Positions 32,516 to 42,532 are shown, counted from the stretch's first letter. The stretch is 64,000 nucleotides of DNA from Sphingomonas taxi (GCF_000764535.1 NZ_CP009571.1:1-64000), one strand, 5' to 3'. Notes: generated by a model from the sequence alone, not told the origin. Program-made: numbers and translations.

Positions 32516-35175
32516 TCGCCGACCACACCCGAGAGGAAACCGCTCCGGTTATCGCATGGCACGCGATGTCGAGCACGGACATCGCAGCCCGGCTTGGCAC
32601 GTCCGATCGGGGTCTGGAGCCTGACGAGGCGACCGCGCGCCTTGTTCGGGACGGGTTGAACGAATTGGCGCCCCCGCCGGCGCCTTCGATTATCCTGTTG
32701 TTCGTGCGGCAGTTCAACAGCCCGCTGATCTGGTTGCTCGTCGCTGCGGCGGCTGTATCGCTGGGCCTTGGACACACGACCGACGCCGGGTTCATCGGCG
32801 TCGTGCTGATCGTCAACGCACTCATCGGCACGTTCCAGGAGGGCAAGGCTGCTGGCAGCCTCGCCGCCCTGCGCGATATGATCGGCCATACCGCACCAGT
32901 CCGCCGCGGGGGATCCGTGTCGGTGATCGATACGCGCGACATCGTCGTCGGCGATGTCGTCGAGCTGGAAAGCGGTATGGCGGTGCCGGCCGATATCCGT
33001 TTGTCGTCAAGCGTGGCGCTACGCGTCGATCAATCGACTTTCACCGGCGAGTCGGTCGCGGTCCTGAAGGATGAGGCGGCGCCCCTCGTCGAGCGCACGC
33101 CGCCCGGCGACCGCACGACGATGCTGCTCGCGGGCACGATGATCGACGAGGGACGGGGGGCTGGCGTCGTCGTGGCGACCGGTGCCGATACAGCCCTCGG
33201 CGCGATCGATGCATCGCTGCGCGATACCAAGGCAACACCCCCGCCGCTCGTCGTGCGCCTCAACCGGTTGGCGCGGCAGATCAGTATTGCCAGCATTGCG
33301 CTGATCGTGCCGTTCGCGATCGTCCTGCTTGTCCAGGGCCGTCCGGGCGACGAGATCCTGCTGCTGGCAGTCGCGCTTGCGGTATCGGCGATCCCGGAAG
33401 GACTGTCGATCGCGGTCACCGTCGCACTTGCGGCGGGAACTCGCCGCATGGCGGCACGCAAGGTCATCGTCCGGTCGCTGCCGGCGGTCGAGGGACTTGG
33501 CGCCTGCACCGTCATCGCCAGCGACAAGACGGGCACGCTCACCCGCAACGTGCTCTCGGTCGAACGCATCCTGCTTGCTGACGGACGGGCGTTCGATCGC
33601 GCAGAATGGGCGGCGAATGCAGACGCGCTGGTTGCCATCGGTCGCGCCGCAGCGCTCTGCAACGAAGCGTCGCTCGGTGCCGACGGCCTACCGGTTGGCG
33701 ATACCGTCGATGTCGCCCTTCTGGGGTTCGCGCGGGACAACGGCGCCGATCTCGCGGCGATTCGGGCGATCGTCCGGGTCGCAGGGCTGCCTTACGAGCC
33801 AGCCCGCAAATTCTCGTCCGTGGCGGTCGATGAAGGACAGGGCATCCGCGTGTTCGCCAAGGGGGCGCCCGAAGTCGTCCGGCCGATGTGCCACCCGATC
33901 GATGCTGCCACGATCGCCAAGGCTAGCGCGATGGCAGGCGACGGATACCGCATTATCGCCGTTGCCATGTCGGACGGATCGGCGACGGTCGACCCCGCCT
34001 CGCCAAGCGGCCTCGTCTTCCTCGGGTGGATCGGGTTGATCGACCCGGTCCGCCCGGAGGTGCCCGCGGCGATCGCGCGCTGCGCCGAGGCTGGTATCGG
34101 CGTCCGCATGGTGACGGGAGACCATCCCGGCACGGCGCTGACGATCGCGCGCGAGCTCGGACTCGAGGTCCGCGAGGATCAGGTGGTGACAGGCACGCAG
34201 ATGAGCGCGCTGACGCAGAAGCCGGCAGAGCTTTCCACGCTCGTGCTGGCAGGCCGCGTGTTCGCGCGGATCGAGCCGGTCCAGAAGCTCGAGATCGTCC
34301 AGATTCTGGCCGCCAGCGGCGAGCTGGTCGCGGTTACCGGGGACGGCGTCAACGACGCCCCCGCGCTTCAGGCGGCGCATATCGGCGTCGCTATGGGCAT
34401 TGCCGGCACCGACGTCGCGCGCGGTGCGGCCGATCTGGTGCTGGCGGACGACAATTTCGCCTCGATCGTGGCGGGCGTCGAGGAAGGCCGGGTGACATAT
34501 GCCAATGTCCGGCGGATCGTCATCATCCTGCTGGCGACGGGGATGGCCGAGATCGGCATGTTCCTCGGGGCGGTCGCCTTCGGTCTGCCGATGCCGCTGA
34601 CCGCGGTCCAGCTCCTCTGGCTGAACCTCGTCACCAACGGCGCGCAGGATGTGATGCTGGGGTTCGGCCGTGGCGAAGGCGACGAGTTGCGGCAACCTCC
34701 ACGCGCGCCGGGCGAACCGCTGCTCGATCGCAGTGCGATCGCGCTGATGATCCCGCCCGCCGTGGTGATGACGGGCTTTGCGCTCTTCCTGGTCTATGCC
34801 TTGCGGCGGGACGGGCATCCGCTTGCCGAGATCCAGAACGCGGTGCTGCTGATGACTGTGCTGTTCCAGAACGTCTATGTGCTGTGCATGCGCAGCGAGC
34901 GACGCTCGATCTTCCACGAGCCGTTGTTCTCCAACCCGTGGCTACTGCTGGGCATCGGCGTCGCACTCGCGCTGCAGCTGGTCGCCATGTTCTGGCCCCC
35001 GTTGGGCGGCATCCTCGGCACCTCACCGGTGGTCAGCCGTACGCTCTGGTTCTGCCTCGGCGCGACGGGGTCGACGGTCATCGTGACCGAAGCCACCAAG
35101 CAGATCGTCGCACGGTGGCAGGCCGCAAGAATCGTAGAAACGGTTGCGAGGAGGGGAGCCGATAGATCCCGATGA
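32512..35175 (+). CDS. P-type cation-transporting ATPase (P2-like)
   Basis: An 887-residue inner-membrane pump. N-terminal cation ATPase domain, TFTGES actuator loop, membrane motif SAIPEGLSIAV (PEGL, as in P2 Ca/Mg/Na pumps), phosphorylation site SDKTGTLT, MVTGDHPGTA and the hinge GDGVNDAPAL. About ten membrane helices. The PEGL motif argues against heavy-metal P1B pumps. Starts by ATGA overlap with the transpeptidase gene. Ion unknown; similar ATPases occur in oxygen-limitation regulons of other alphaproteobacteria, as I recall. Confidence 0.92.
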   Translation: MIADHTREETAPVIAWHAMSSTDIAARLGTSDRGLEPDEATARLVRDGLNELAPPPAPSIILLFVRQFNSPLIWLLVAAAAVSLGLGHTTDAGFIGVVLIVNALIGTFQEGKAAGSLAALRDMIGHTAPVRRGGSVSVIDTRDIVVGDVVELESGMAVPADIRLSSSVALRVDQSTFTGESVAVLKDEAAPLVERTPPGDRTTMLLAGTMIDEGRGAGVVVATGADTALGAIDASLRDTKATPPPLVVRLNRLARQISIASIALIVPFAIVLLVQGRPGDEILLLAVALAVSAIPEGLSIAVTVALAAGTRRMAARKVIVRSLPAVEGLGACTVIASDKTGTLTRNVLSVERILLADGRAFDRAEWAANADALVAIGRAAALCNEASLGADGLPVGDTVDVALLGFARDNGADLAAIRAIVRVAGLPYEPARKFSSVAVDEGQGIRVFAKGAPEVVRPMCHPIDAATIAKASAMAGDGYRIIAVAMSDGSATVDPASPSGLVFLGWIGLIDPVRPEVPAAIARCAEAGIGVRMVTGDHPGTALTIARELGLEVREDQVVTGTQMSALTQKPAELSTLVLAGRVFARIEPVQKLEIVQILAASGELVAVTGDGVNDAPALQAAHIGVAMGIAGTDVARGAADLVLADDNFASIVAGVEEGRVTYANVRRIVIILLATGMAEIGMFLGAVAFGLPMPLTAVQLLWLNLVTNGAQDVMLGFGRGEGDELRQPPRAPGEPLLDRSAIALMIPPAVVMTGFALFLVYALRRDGHPLAEIQNAVLLMTVLFQNVYVLCMRSERRSIFHEPLFSNPWLLLGIGVALALQLVAMFWPPLGGILGTSPVVSRTLWFCLGATGSTVIVTEATKQIVARWQAARIVETVARRGADRSR

Positions 35176-35246
35176 TCAGACTTGCGCTTGGGAAAGCCGC
35201 AACCGATCATGCTGCCGGGCCGGCATCAAGGGGAGTGAGAGCAGCG

Positions 35247-35459
35247 ATGGCAGACGAATCGGTCAAGGGGCCTGCTTCCTACTTCCCGTCGATCGAGCAG
35301 AAATATGGTCGCCCGATCGACGAATGGCAGGGGCTGATCCGGCAGAAGCTGCCGGCAAAGCACATGGAGCTGGTCGCCATGTTGAAGAGCGATCATGGCA
35401 TGGGGCATGGCCACGCGAACGCGGTGGTGGCACATACATTGTCCACCCAAAAGGCATAA
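35247..35459 (+). CDS. DUF4287 domain protein
   Basis: A 70-residue protein, almost entirely the DUF4287 domain (YFPSIEQKYGRPIDEWQGLI...HANAVVAHTL). Function unknown; often near stress genes. ATG at 35247 was preferred to one at 35172 because the domain starts right after it and a GAG-rich site precedes it. It is last in the transpeptidase-ATPase unit. Confidence 0.85.
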   Translation: MADESVKGPASYFPSIEQKYGRPIDEWQGLIRQKLPAKHMELVAMLKSDHGMGHGHANAVVAHTLSTQKA

Positions 35460-35488
35460 GGCGAGTGACCCGGTCGCGTCGCTTGCGG

Positions 35489-36772
35489 CTATCGCATCGC
35501 GGCGATCAATCGGTCGATTGGCATGGTCGCGAACGTCGTGAAGCTGTCGGCGACCGCATAGGGCAGGACCAGCGTCCGGCCGTGGAGCAGCGCACCGCAG
35601 CTGTAGGTGACGTTGGGGACGTAGCCTTTGCGTTCCGTCGTATCGGGACGAACCAGCGGGCGGGTCAGCCGCCCGAGCAGCTTCGACGGGTCGTCACGAT
35701 CGAGCAGGCAGGCACCGATCGCGTAGTTGCGCATCGGTCCGACCCCGTGGGTGAGCACCAGCCAACCCTCAGCGACCTCGATCGGCGAGCCGCAATTGCC
35801 GATCTGCACAAACTCCCACGGCCATCGCGGTTCGATGATCGTCGTACCGAGCGGCCAGTCGTAGAGGTCGTCCGAATAGGCCAGCGAGATGGTCTCGTTG
35901 TCGGCGCGGCCGAGCATGGCGTAGCGGCCGGCGATGCGCCGCGGGAACAGCGCCATGCCCTTGCCGGCGCCGGCCGCTCCGTGGATCGTGTCCAGGGCAA
36001 AGGAGCAGAAGTCATTGGTCCGCAACAGCTCCTGGCGGATGCCTTGCCCGCTATAGGCCGTATAGGTGCCGAGCCATGAAACCGTCCCGTCATCGTCGGC
36101 AAAGCGCACGAGGCGCAGATCCTCGATCCCGTTGCGCTGCGCGGGGGTCGAGGGAAAGATGACGATCTCGGACAGCGCGTACCCGGGCTCGCATTGCATG
36201 CGGACGCCGGCAGGTCGCGAGCCGCCCAAGGCGGCATCCTCGATCCGCGGCACGATCGCCCGCGCGCCCTGTGGCTCGAGGGCAATTCCCCCGGAGGCGT
36301 CGCACACCCCCGTCCTGAATGTGATTGAGGAGACATGGCCCTCGCCGACGGCGCGCAACGAGAGGACGAAACGCACCGACCCTGCGGGGATCCTCGTCTG
36401 GTCGGGATGGGCTACGATGCTGGGGTTGAAGAGGGCGGCTGCCTCGTAGCCATATTCCTGGCAGAAATAGGCGCCGATCAGCAGGATACGCTCCTCGCCA
36501 ATCGGATCATCGTGACCGATGACGCCTTTGACCTCGGCATAACGCTGCGCGAACACCGCCTCGACCTCGGCGTGATGCCCCGCGAAGTCGCGCGTCAGGT
36601 CGCAGAGTTCGTCCGCGACCGTGGCGTCGTCGAGCGCCATGACGCGCGACGCGATCCGTCGCGCGCGCGCATGATCGTCGTCGGAACCCGGAACATAGGG
36701 TCGGATCACGACCCGCGAAGGGTCGGGGCGCAGGACGATATCCAGGCGATCGACGAATGCGGCATTGGACAA
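35489..36772 (-). CDS. GH130-family glycoside phosphorylase
   Basis: A 427-residue protein of glycoside hydrolase family 130, which phosphorolyses or hydrolyses beta-mannosides. Visible family features are ALFNPSIVAHPDQ, LRLVRFADDDG..WLGTYTAYSG, FPRRIAGRYAMLGRADNE, and GNCGSPIEVAEGWLVLTHGVGPMRNYAIGA. A TTG start at 36772 has AAGGA 9 bases upstream and gives a normal length. It is last of a four-gene leftward unit (acetyltransferase, alternative oxidase, universal stress protein, GH130). Substrate unknown. Confidence 0.88.
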   Translation of the reverse strand: MSNAAFVDRLDIVLRPDPSRVVIRPYVPGSDDDHARARRIASRVMALDDATVADELCDLTRDFAGHHAEVEAVFAQRYAEVKGVIGHDDPIGEERILLIGAYFCQEYGYEAAALFNPSIVAHPDQTRIPAGSVRFVLSLRAVGEGHVSSITFRTGVCDASGGIALEPQGARAIVPRIEDAALGGSRPAGVRMQCEPGYALSEIVIFPSTPAQRNGIEDLRLVRFADDDGTVSWLGTYTAYSGQGIRQELLRTNDFCSFALDTIHGAAGAGKGMALFPRRIAGRYAMLGRADNETISLAYSDDLYDWPLGTTIIEPRWPWEFVQIGNCGSPIEVAEGWLVLTHGVGPMRNYAIGACLLDRDDPSKLLGRLTRPLVRPDTTERKGYVPNVTYSCGALLHGRTLVLPYAVADSFTTFATMPIDRLIAAMR

Positions 36773-36812
36773 TCGAGCGTTCCTTCGGGGCGGGGATCCG
36801 GTCTCGACGACG

Positions 36813-37610
36813 CTAGTGCGCCAGCAGCAGGGGAATGCGGCTGTTCGAGAGGGCCGCCTGGGTGGCTCCGCCCAGCAGGAACTCGACCGTGCGCGAATGA
36901 CCATAGGCACCCATGACCAGCAGGCTGGCGCCCACCTCTTCTGCCACCTTCAGAATGGCACCCCCCGCATCCCCGCTGTCCGCGCCGCGACGGACGACAT
37001 GAGCGTCGATCCCATGTCGCGACAGGTAATGCGCGCCTTGCTCGCTATATGTCCGCAAGGTCCGGTCCTCGATCTCGACGAGGTGGACGGACGCTGCCTT
37101 GCGCAGCAGCGGCAGCGACGCGCGCAGCGCGACCGAGGATTCCGCGGAGCCGTCCCACGCGACCGCCACGACACCGGCAGGATCGAACGGCGTGTCAGAC
37201 GGAGGAATTGCGAGGACCGGCGCGCGCGCGGTCGCGGCAACCGTCGCGGCGAGCGACTGCGCCTTCCGGCCTGATCCGAGGCTCAACACGATGACATCGA
37301 CGATCGGCGCCTTGCGCAGAAGCGCAAGATGCGGCTCGTCATCAAGATGCACCCAGTCCCAATCCGACCCGGCCTCGCGCAGCCGCATCTCGACCTTTTT
37401 CCGGAGATCGAGGCGCAGCGCCTCCATCTTCGTCGAGAAGTCGACCGGGAAGATGGTCGCGATGAACGGGTCGTTGGTCAGATACTCGGCATAGGGTGTC
37501 GCGTGCAGACAGGTGATATGTCCACCGAACGCCCTCGCAAGCGTCACCGCCGCGTCGATGCGGCCGTCGAGATCGTCATCGTCCTGAACGTGGAGAAGGA
37601 TGGACTGCAT
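36813..37610 (-). CDS. Universal stress protein, two-domain
   Basis: A 265-residue protein with two Usp-like halves. The second is the better conserved (VVAVAWDGSAESSVALRASLP...LLVMGAYGHSRTVEFLLGG), with the GAYGHSR nucleotide-binding segment. ATG at 37610 has GGAAGAACC upstream. It sits 50 bp behind the alternative oxidase gene. Usp proteins are classic members of low-oxygen and stationary-phase regulons. Confidence 0.9.
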   Translation of the reverse strand: MQSILLHVQDDDDLDGRIDAAVTLARAFGGHITCLHATPYAEYLTNDPFIATIFPVDFSTKMEALRLDLRKKVEMRLREAGSDWDWVHLDDEPHLALLRKAPIVDVIVLSLGSGRKAQSLAATVAATARAPVLAIPPSDTPFDPAGVVAVAWDGSAESSVALRASLPLLRKAASVHLVEIEDRTLRTYSEQGAHYLSRHGIDAHVVRRGADSGDAGGAILKVAEEVGASLLVMGAYGHSRTVEFLLGGATQAALSNSRIPLLLAH

Positions 37611-37660
37611 GGTTCTTCCGATCTGATCTGGCGTCGGCAGGGCGGGCATTGCGAGGCCGG

Positions 37661-38386
37661 TCAGCCGCCGACGGCGAGCTGGGTCGCGTGCTGAGGGTAG
37701 GGGGCGATGACGCTCGCATCGGCGGGTTTGCCGCCCAGCGTGCTGGCGAAGCCGTGATTGACGTCGCGGTGATGGGCCTCGTCGGCGCGGACGACGAGCA
37801 CGACATCGCGAAGCGTCGCATCGTCGGCCATTTGCCAATAGTGCTTGGCGATTGCCGGGGCCGGCACATTGGCCGACCGGCCCTCATCGATCTCCTGGAG
37901 GTAGAGGGTGTAGCTGGTGACAGCCTCCTCCTCGAAATAGCCGACCACCCGGTGCGCGGTGCGCGACGAGACCAGATACAGGATGGAGAAGCCGACGAGG
38001 AACACGCCCTGGACGCCAAGGATCACCAGCCGCTCGAACCATGTCGGCTTGGCGATCTCGATGAACGTCATCAGGTGCATGCGCTCGTTCTCCGCTTCCT
38101 CCATCAGGGTGCGGATCCAGCCTTCGTCGTCTCGCATCCGCCGCAGGCAGGTCAGATGCGTGAACATCGCGCCGACCATGCCCGGCACGGCTGCGACCGT
38201 CTCGAGAACGATGGCACGGTGACCGTAGCGCTTGGCGAAGAAGGTATCGGCGCTGAAGCGCAGCAGCTTGGTGAAGCCCAGCGCGAACCGGTCGGAAAAG
38301 CCCTTGGGTACGTGATGCACGACCGGCTCGGCTGCCCGCTCGTCGGCCAGCGCGCGCGCATCGGGGGTAAGGACTGAATTGACCAT
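37661..38386 (-). CDS. aox: Alternative oxidase (ubiquinol oxidase, di-iron)
   Basis: A 241-residue monotopic membrane di-iron oxidase that takes electrons from ubiquinol to oxygen without pumping protons. Iron ligands are visible: Glu in [13 protein letters not shown]-x-x-H in AENERMHLM, Glu in [10 protein letters not shown] and E-x-x-H in [11 protein letters not shown]. The hydrophobic segment [20 protein letters not shown] anchors it. ATG at 38386 follows AGGAACATCCCG. AOX is uncommon in bacteria but known in some alphaproteobacteria. It gives a cytochrome-independent electron sink, relevant when nitric oxide or cyanide blocks haem oxidases. Confidence 0.92.
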   Translation of the reverse strand: MVNSVLTPDARALADERAAEPVVHHVPKGFSDRFALGFTKLLRFSADTFFAKRYGHRAIVLETVAAVPGMVGAMFTHLTCLRRMRDDEGWIRTLMEEAENERMHLMTFIEIAKPTWFERLVILGVQGVFLVGFSILYLVSSRTAHRVVGYFEEEAVTSYTLYLQEIDEGRSANVPAPAIAKHYWQMADDATLRDVVLVVRADEAHHRDVNHGFASTLGGKPADASVIAPYPQHATQLAVGG

Positions 38387-38469
38387 CGGGATGTTCCTGG
38401 GTTCGGGCGTGGGCTGATGCCGGCGAGGGGCAGACAGCGATCCTGCCACTGGCTGGGATCGCCAACCGC

Positions 38470-39054
38470 TCAGGCGGCCTGGGGTTCGAGTGCCATGCGC
38501 AGCACGATGAGCGTGGAATCGCCGGGGCAGGGTGAGGCGGACCAGCCCATCTCGCGCTCCAGCTTGATCGCCTGATGATTGTCGCGGCTCTCGACCGATT
38601 CCAGCGTTTTGATGCCCTTGGACCGGGCGAACCGCACGACATGCTCGACGAGCGTCCAGCTGATCCCGCCGCGCTTGAAGTCCGACCGGATCGCGACCGC
38701 GACCTCGGCATTGGTCAACGTCTCGTCCGAGGCGAGCATGGCGGTTGCGATGACCAGGCCGGTGCCGCTCTCGATCGCCAGGAAGTTTTCGGTGCGCGTA
38801 TGATCGACCGAGACCAACGCCTTCAGCTGGTCGTGCCCGACCTTCTGGATCGCGCTGAGAAAGCGGAACCGCAAATCCTCCTTGTCGACATGGGTGAAGA
38901 ACTCGGCGAGGACCGCTTCGTCCGCCGGCGCCGCAGGGCGCACGTGAAAATGGTAGCCGGCACGCGAGACCAAGTCAGCGCTCCAGTCCGCGTCGTGAAG
39001 TGGTATCGCCGGTGCCCCGGGGCTGTCCGGGCGAGTGGTGACGAGTTCGATCAC
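38470..39054 (-). CDS. GNAT-family N-acetyltransferase
   Basis: A 194-residue acetyltransferase. The acetyl-CoA motif A region reads [32 protein letters not shown], with a degenerate R/Q-x-x-G-x-G/A loop. GTG at 39054 with AAGGGATC upstream gives a compact GNAT. It is first of the leftward four-gene unit, with a FixJ-type site 95 bp upstream. It resembles the GNAT part of acetyl-CoA synthetase-like regulators; substrate unknown. Confidence 0.85.
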   Translation of the reverse strand: MIELVTTRPDSPGAPAIPLHDADWSADLVSRAGYHFHVRPAAPADEAVLAEFFTHVDKEDLRFRFLSAIQKVGHDQLKALVSVDHTRTENFLAIESGTGLVIATAMLASDETLTNAEVAVAIRSDFKRGGISWTLVEHVVRFARSKGIKTLESVESRDNHQAIKLEREMGWSASPCPGDSTLIVLRMALEPQAA

Positions 39055-39148
39055 GGTGGATCCCTTGGCTGTGCGTGAGGGCAGGCGGTCGGCATTGCGA
39101 CCACCGCTTGTCGACGCTTCTAGCCTGGAGCGGACGGCCATCGCAGGC

Positions 39149-39160
39149 TCGGGAAACACG
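39149..39160 (-). promoter_or_regulatory. Putative FixJ-type operator, site 5 (acetyltransferase-AOX-Usp-GH130 unit)
   Basis: Minus strand reads CGTGTTTCCCGA, 95 bp upstream of the acetyltransferase start, in a divergent region shared with site 6. Confidence 0.5.
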
Positions 39161-39224
39161 TAAGCGCCTTTGCATGAGAGGCGCGCCGACACCGATCGCG
39201 ATGCGCGATCCCTTTGGTCGGGCA

Positions 39225-39236
39225 CGTATTTCCCGA
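39225..39236 (+). promoter_or_regulatory. Putative FixJ-type operator, site 6 (BON-exporter unit)
   Basis: CGTATTTCCCGA on the plus strand, 84 bp upstream of the BON gene. It is oriented away from site 5, so each divergent unit has its own copy. Confidence 0.5.
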
Positions 39237-39319
39237 TCCTAGGCCGTCAGCCGCCCGGCGTTACATCGAGGGGACGGGGCATCCGGTTCGACGGCTTCGC
39301 CCAATCCTACGAGGAGACC

Positions 39320-39970
39320 ATGATGCCCCACGATCGCGCGCTTCAGGAGGCTGTCCTTGCCGAGCTGGTATGGGAGCCGAGCATCAATGCCGCGCATATC
39401 GGCGTTACCGCGGATGCCGGCGTCGTCACCCTGTCGGGTCACGTCGAGAATTTCCTCCAGAAGCGGAACGCGGAAAAGGCAACCGCCCGGGTCCGGGGGG
39501 TCAAGGCGGTAGTCGAGGAACTGCTGGTCAAGCTCGCGCTGCCGCTGAAGTATGGCGACGAGGAGATCGCGCGGGCAGCACTCAACCGGCTCGACTGGGA
39601 AGACAGCGTGCCGGCTGGTGCCGTGAAGGTGCGTGTCGAGCAAGGCTGGGTCACACTGTCCGGGTTGGTCGAGTGGCACTTCCAGCGCGAAGCCGCGGAG
39701 AAGGTGCTGCGCGGCATGACCGGCATCGTCGGCATCCAGAACGACACTACGGTCAAACCGCATCCGGTTGCGTCCAATATTCGTGCCGAGATCGACGCGG
39801 CCTTGCATCGCTCCCGGTTCGATCCGGATACGATCACCGTTACGGCTGAGGGCGGGACGGTGACGCTTTCCGGAACTGTCCCGACCATGTCGGACCGCTA
39901 TATTGCATGTCAGACGGCCTGGAACTCGAAAGCCACCTCGGCCGTGCATAACGATCTCGTCGTCGCATGA
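39320..39970 (+). CDS. Triple BON-domain protein
   Basis: A 216-residue protein made of three BON domains, each with a V-T-L-S-G strand (GVVTLSGHVEN, GWVTLSGLVEW, GTVTLSGTVPT). No signal peptide is seen, so it is probably cytoplasmic. ATG at 39320 follows GAGGAGACC. BON domains bind phospholipid or membrane surfaces and are linked to osmotic and stress responses. Overlaps the exporter gene by four bases. Confidence 0.9.
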   Translation: MMPHDRALQEAVLAELVWEPSINAAHIGVTADAGVVTLSGHVENFLQKRNAEKATARVRGVKAVVEELLVKLALPLKYGDEEIARAALNRLDWEDSVPAGAVKVRVEQGWVTLSGLVEWHFQREAAEKVLRGMTGIVGIQNDTTVKPHPVASNIRAEIDAALHRSRFDPDTITVTAEGGTVTLSGTVPTMSDRYIACQTAWNSKATSAVHNDLVVA

Positions 39971-41160
39971 CCGTGGGCGCTCTGCGGGACACGCGTCGCG
40001 CGGAGCGCCGTCCCCGGCTCGACCTGACATTGGCGCACTTGGCGCTCGGCGTCGTCGCCGTTGGTGTGACCATCGTGTTCCTATGGTCGATCTGGGCGTT
40101 CCTCGGCGCTATCCTGTGGAGTGTGGTGGCGGCGATCATGTTCTGGCCGCTGAACAACCGCATCCTGTCCCGCTTTCCCGGGCGGCGAAATCTCGCGGCC
40201 TTCCTCACACTGCTCGTGGTCGTCACGATGGGCGTCGTGCCGGGTATTGCGCTGTCGATGTTCCTGCTCGACCAGGCGGGCGCGATCTATGCGCAGATTC
40301 AGTCTGGTCAGATTGACATCGCCGCGACGTTCGAACGTATCCAGGCGGTCCTGCCGGGCTGGATGGCAGGCCTGATGCGGCGCACCGGTATCACCGACCT
40401 TGATTCCCTTCGTGAACAGCTGTCGATCGGTATCACGGCGCGGTTGCAAATCCTGGCGTCGCATGCGCTGAAGATCGGCCAAAGTGCCGCGAGTTTCCTC
40501 CTGTCGCTCGCCGCGATGCTCTATCTGACCTTCTTCCTACTCCGTGACGGGCGGTCGATGACGACTAGCATCGGCAACGTCGTGCCGCTCAAACCGGACG
40601 AGCGCCGGGTGCTCGCCGATCGTTTCGTGACGGTCGTTCGCGCGACGGTCAAAGGTGGAGTCCTTGTCGGGGCGGCACAGGGGTCGGTTGGCGGCATCAT
40701 CATGGCCATGCTCGGTGTGCCAAACGCGCTTCTATGGGCGGTCGTGATGGCGCTTTCGTCCCTGCTGCCGGCGGTGGGGACCGGCATCGTCTGGGTGCCG
40801 GTCGCGATCTATCTCTTTGCGACAGCCGACATGTGGCACGGTCTGATTATGACAGCCTCTGGCATCCTCGTGATCGGGTCGGTGGACAATGTGCTGCGGC
40901 CAATCCTGATCGGCCGCGAGACGAACATTCCTGATTTCGTCGTGCTCGTGACGACGCTCGGGGGGCTGGCCGCATTCGGCTTCAACGGGCTCCTGATCGG
41001 ACCAGTTGCTGCCGCGATCTTCATGACGGTGTGGAGCCTGATCGGCTCGGAAGGTGCCGCGGCCGTTGCGGAACGCGCCGACGACGTTCCCCTGATCCCA
41101 ATGGCCGGACAGGATGCCACGTCGGATGACGCTGCCAATCGGCTTGCGGCGCGCGGCTAA
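39967..41160 (+). CDS. AI-2E/PerM-family transporter
   Basis: A 397-residue inner-membrane protein with about eight membrane helices. Family features include ILWSVVAAIMFWPLNNRI near the N-terminus, LYLTFFLLRDG, and the C-terminal block PAVGTGIVWVPVAIYLF...VLRPILIGRETNIPDFVVLVTTLGGLAAFGFNGLLIGP. The family includes TqsA, and others are Na+/H+ antiporters or unassigned. It is translationally coupled (ATGA) to the BON gene; export or ion traffic under stress is possible. Confidence 0.88.
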   Translation: MTVGALRDTRRAERRPRLDLTLAHLALGVVAVGVTIVFLWSIWAFLGAILWSVVAAIMFWPLNNRILSRFPGRRNLAAFLTLLVVVTMGVVPGIALSMFLLDQAGAIYAQIQSGQIDIAATFERIQAVLPGWMAGLMRRTGITDLDSLREQLSIGITARLQILASHALKIGQSAASFLLSLAAMLYLTFFLLRDGRSMTTSIGNVVPLKPDERRVLADRFVTVVRATVKGGVLVGAAQGSVGGIIMAMLGVPNALLWAVVMALSSLLPAVGTGIVWVPVAIYLFATADMWHGLIMTASGILVIGSVDNVLRPILIGRETNIPDFVVLVTTLGGLAAFGFNGLLIGPVAAAIFMTVWSLIGSEGAAAVAERADDVPLIPMAGQDATSDDAANRLAARG

Positions 41161-41231
41161 CAGCCGAGCGCGCCGGATGTCGCGATCGATAGTCTCCCCT
41201 GTTAGGAAGTGGAGGGCGGTACGCAGCGCGA

Positions 41232-41885
41232 TCATGCTGGCGGAAAGATAGCAACCAACGGCGCATCGTCGATAGGCTGTACGTCGCGCAGTTCCACCAT
41301 CGCGATCTTCTCGACGCGTTCGGCTCCGACCGGATCGAGATAGACGTAGGTATGGTCGGCAAAGACAGGGCTGCACAGGCGCCAGATCACACCCCTGCGC
41401 CCGACACGGCGATCGGCGCGACCGTGGAGGCTGGCGAACGAGCCGACGATACGGACGCGCTGGGCGATGCGAAGCCAGTTCGCCGCGCCGGCGATGACGG
41501 CGGACCTTTCCTCTGGCGACAGTGCCGGTCGGCCGACGCCGAACGTCGCTTGCCGATCGCGCGCGATGCGCGCCAGCTTTTCCTCAACTGGCTCGGGTTC
41601 CCGGTCCGGAACCGGCCCCGGCCTGGCCTTGTGCATATGCGTCGTTGGCTTGCCGCCGAATAGATCGTGCTGCACCCCGACCAGGCGGCGGTTGAACATC
41701 GCTTCATCGTAGGCGCGCCGCCACAACGCTGCGGGCGTCGGTGGCTTGCGAGGCGCGCCGTCGCGCATCAGCGCGGCCAGCTCGTTGAATGTCGCCTCGT
41801 CCACGGTCGCAAAGCTCGGGGCATAGACCAGCCGCCCCGCGCCGGCCCGGCCCCCTTCGGGGTTAGGGTCATCGGGCTCGGTCAC
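41232..41885 (-). CDS. Hypothetical element-backbone protein
   Basis: A 217-residue basic protein that I do not recognise. It begins with GTG at 41885, only 3 bases from the left end of an IS6-type insertion, so its own promoter has been replaced and its start may be truncated. The middle (RRAYDEAMFNRRLVGVQHDLFGGKP) and the C-terminal half look folded, with no membrane segment. It marks the transition from metabolic cargo to mobilisation genes. Confidence 0.6.
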   Translation of the reverse strand: MTEPDDPNPEGGRAGAGRLVYAPSFATVDEATFNELAALMRDGAPRKPPTPAALWRRAYDEAMFNRRLVGVQHDLFGGKPTTHMHKARPGPVPDREPEPVEEKLARIARDRQATFGVGRPALSPEERSAVIAGAANWLRIAQRVRIVGSFASLHGRADRRVGRRGVIWRLCSPVFADHTYVYLDPVGAERVEKIAMVELRDVQPIDDAPLVAIFPPA

Positions 41886-41888
41886 GCG

Positions 41889-42315
41889 GGCTCCGTCAAA
41901 CCAAATGCACCGGCTGTGCCGATAATCTGAGTGGGGTAGGGCAGGGGCATGCCCCGCGCCCGCAAGCCAGCTTCGCCGTTCCGGTATTTCAACCCATCGC
42001 CGGAGGTGATCCGGCTAGTGGTGCTCATGTACGTCCGCTTCCCGCTGTCGCTGCGGAACGTTGAGGATCTGCTGTTCGAACGCGGGATCGACATTTGCCA
42101 CGAAACGGTGCGGCTGTGGTGGAACAGGTTCGGTCCGCTGTTCGCCGGCGACATCCGCCGTGCTCGGGTGAGCCGGATGCGTGGCTTTCGTCACTGGCGG
42201 TGGCACCTCGACGAAATGTATGTGAAGCTGAATGGCGAGATGGTCTACCTGTGGCGAGCCGTGGATCACGAAGGTGAGGTGCTGGAGAGCTACGTCACCA
42301 GCACACGCGACAAAG
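41889..42315 (+). mobile_element. Truncated IS6-family insertion sequence
   Basis: Left terminal repeat-like GGCTCCGTCAAACC at 41889, then a transposase frame from ATG 41949: FRYFNPSPEVIRLVVLMYVR, LFERGIDICHETVRLWWNRF and HWRWHLDEMYVKLNGEMVYLWRAVDHEG (first DDE Asp in HLDEMYV). The match stops after VLESYVTSTRDK near 42315, where another gene begins in antisense. About half the transposase and the right terminal repeat are missing. The copy must be inactive. Confidence 0.8.
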
Positions 42316-42532
42316 GGGCATCGCGCTCGTGCTGGAGGTGCGCCTTGGACCCGCCGATCACCCGGGCAAGACGTCCGATTCCGACCGACAGGATCGGCGC
42401 ACCGCAGCGCAGCTCGTCGATCGCGGCGCGGATCTCCTCGCGACGGCCGGCCGGGCGCCGCGCGGATACGGGCGGCGCCACCGGGGCTGTGGCGGCGAGA
42501 TCGCCGTACAGGTCAGGCTCGTTCGCGCTCAT
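42316..42532 (-). pseudogene. Backbone gene truncated by IS6
   Basis: ATG at 42532 overlaps the stop of the preceding gene (ATGA). About 72 residues follow (MSANEPDLYGDLAATAP...GIGRLARVIGGSKAHLQ) before the frame runs into IS6 sequence and stops at 42290. The C-terminus has been lost, so a gene of this operon is broken. Function unknown. Confidence 0.6.
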
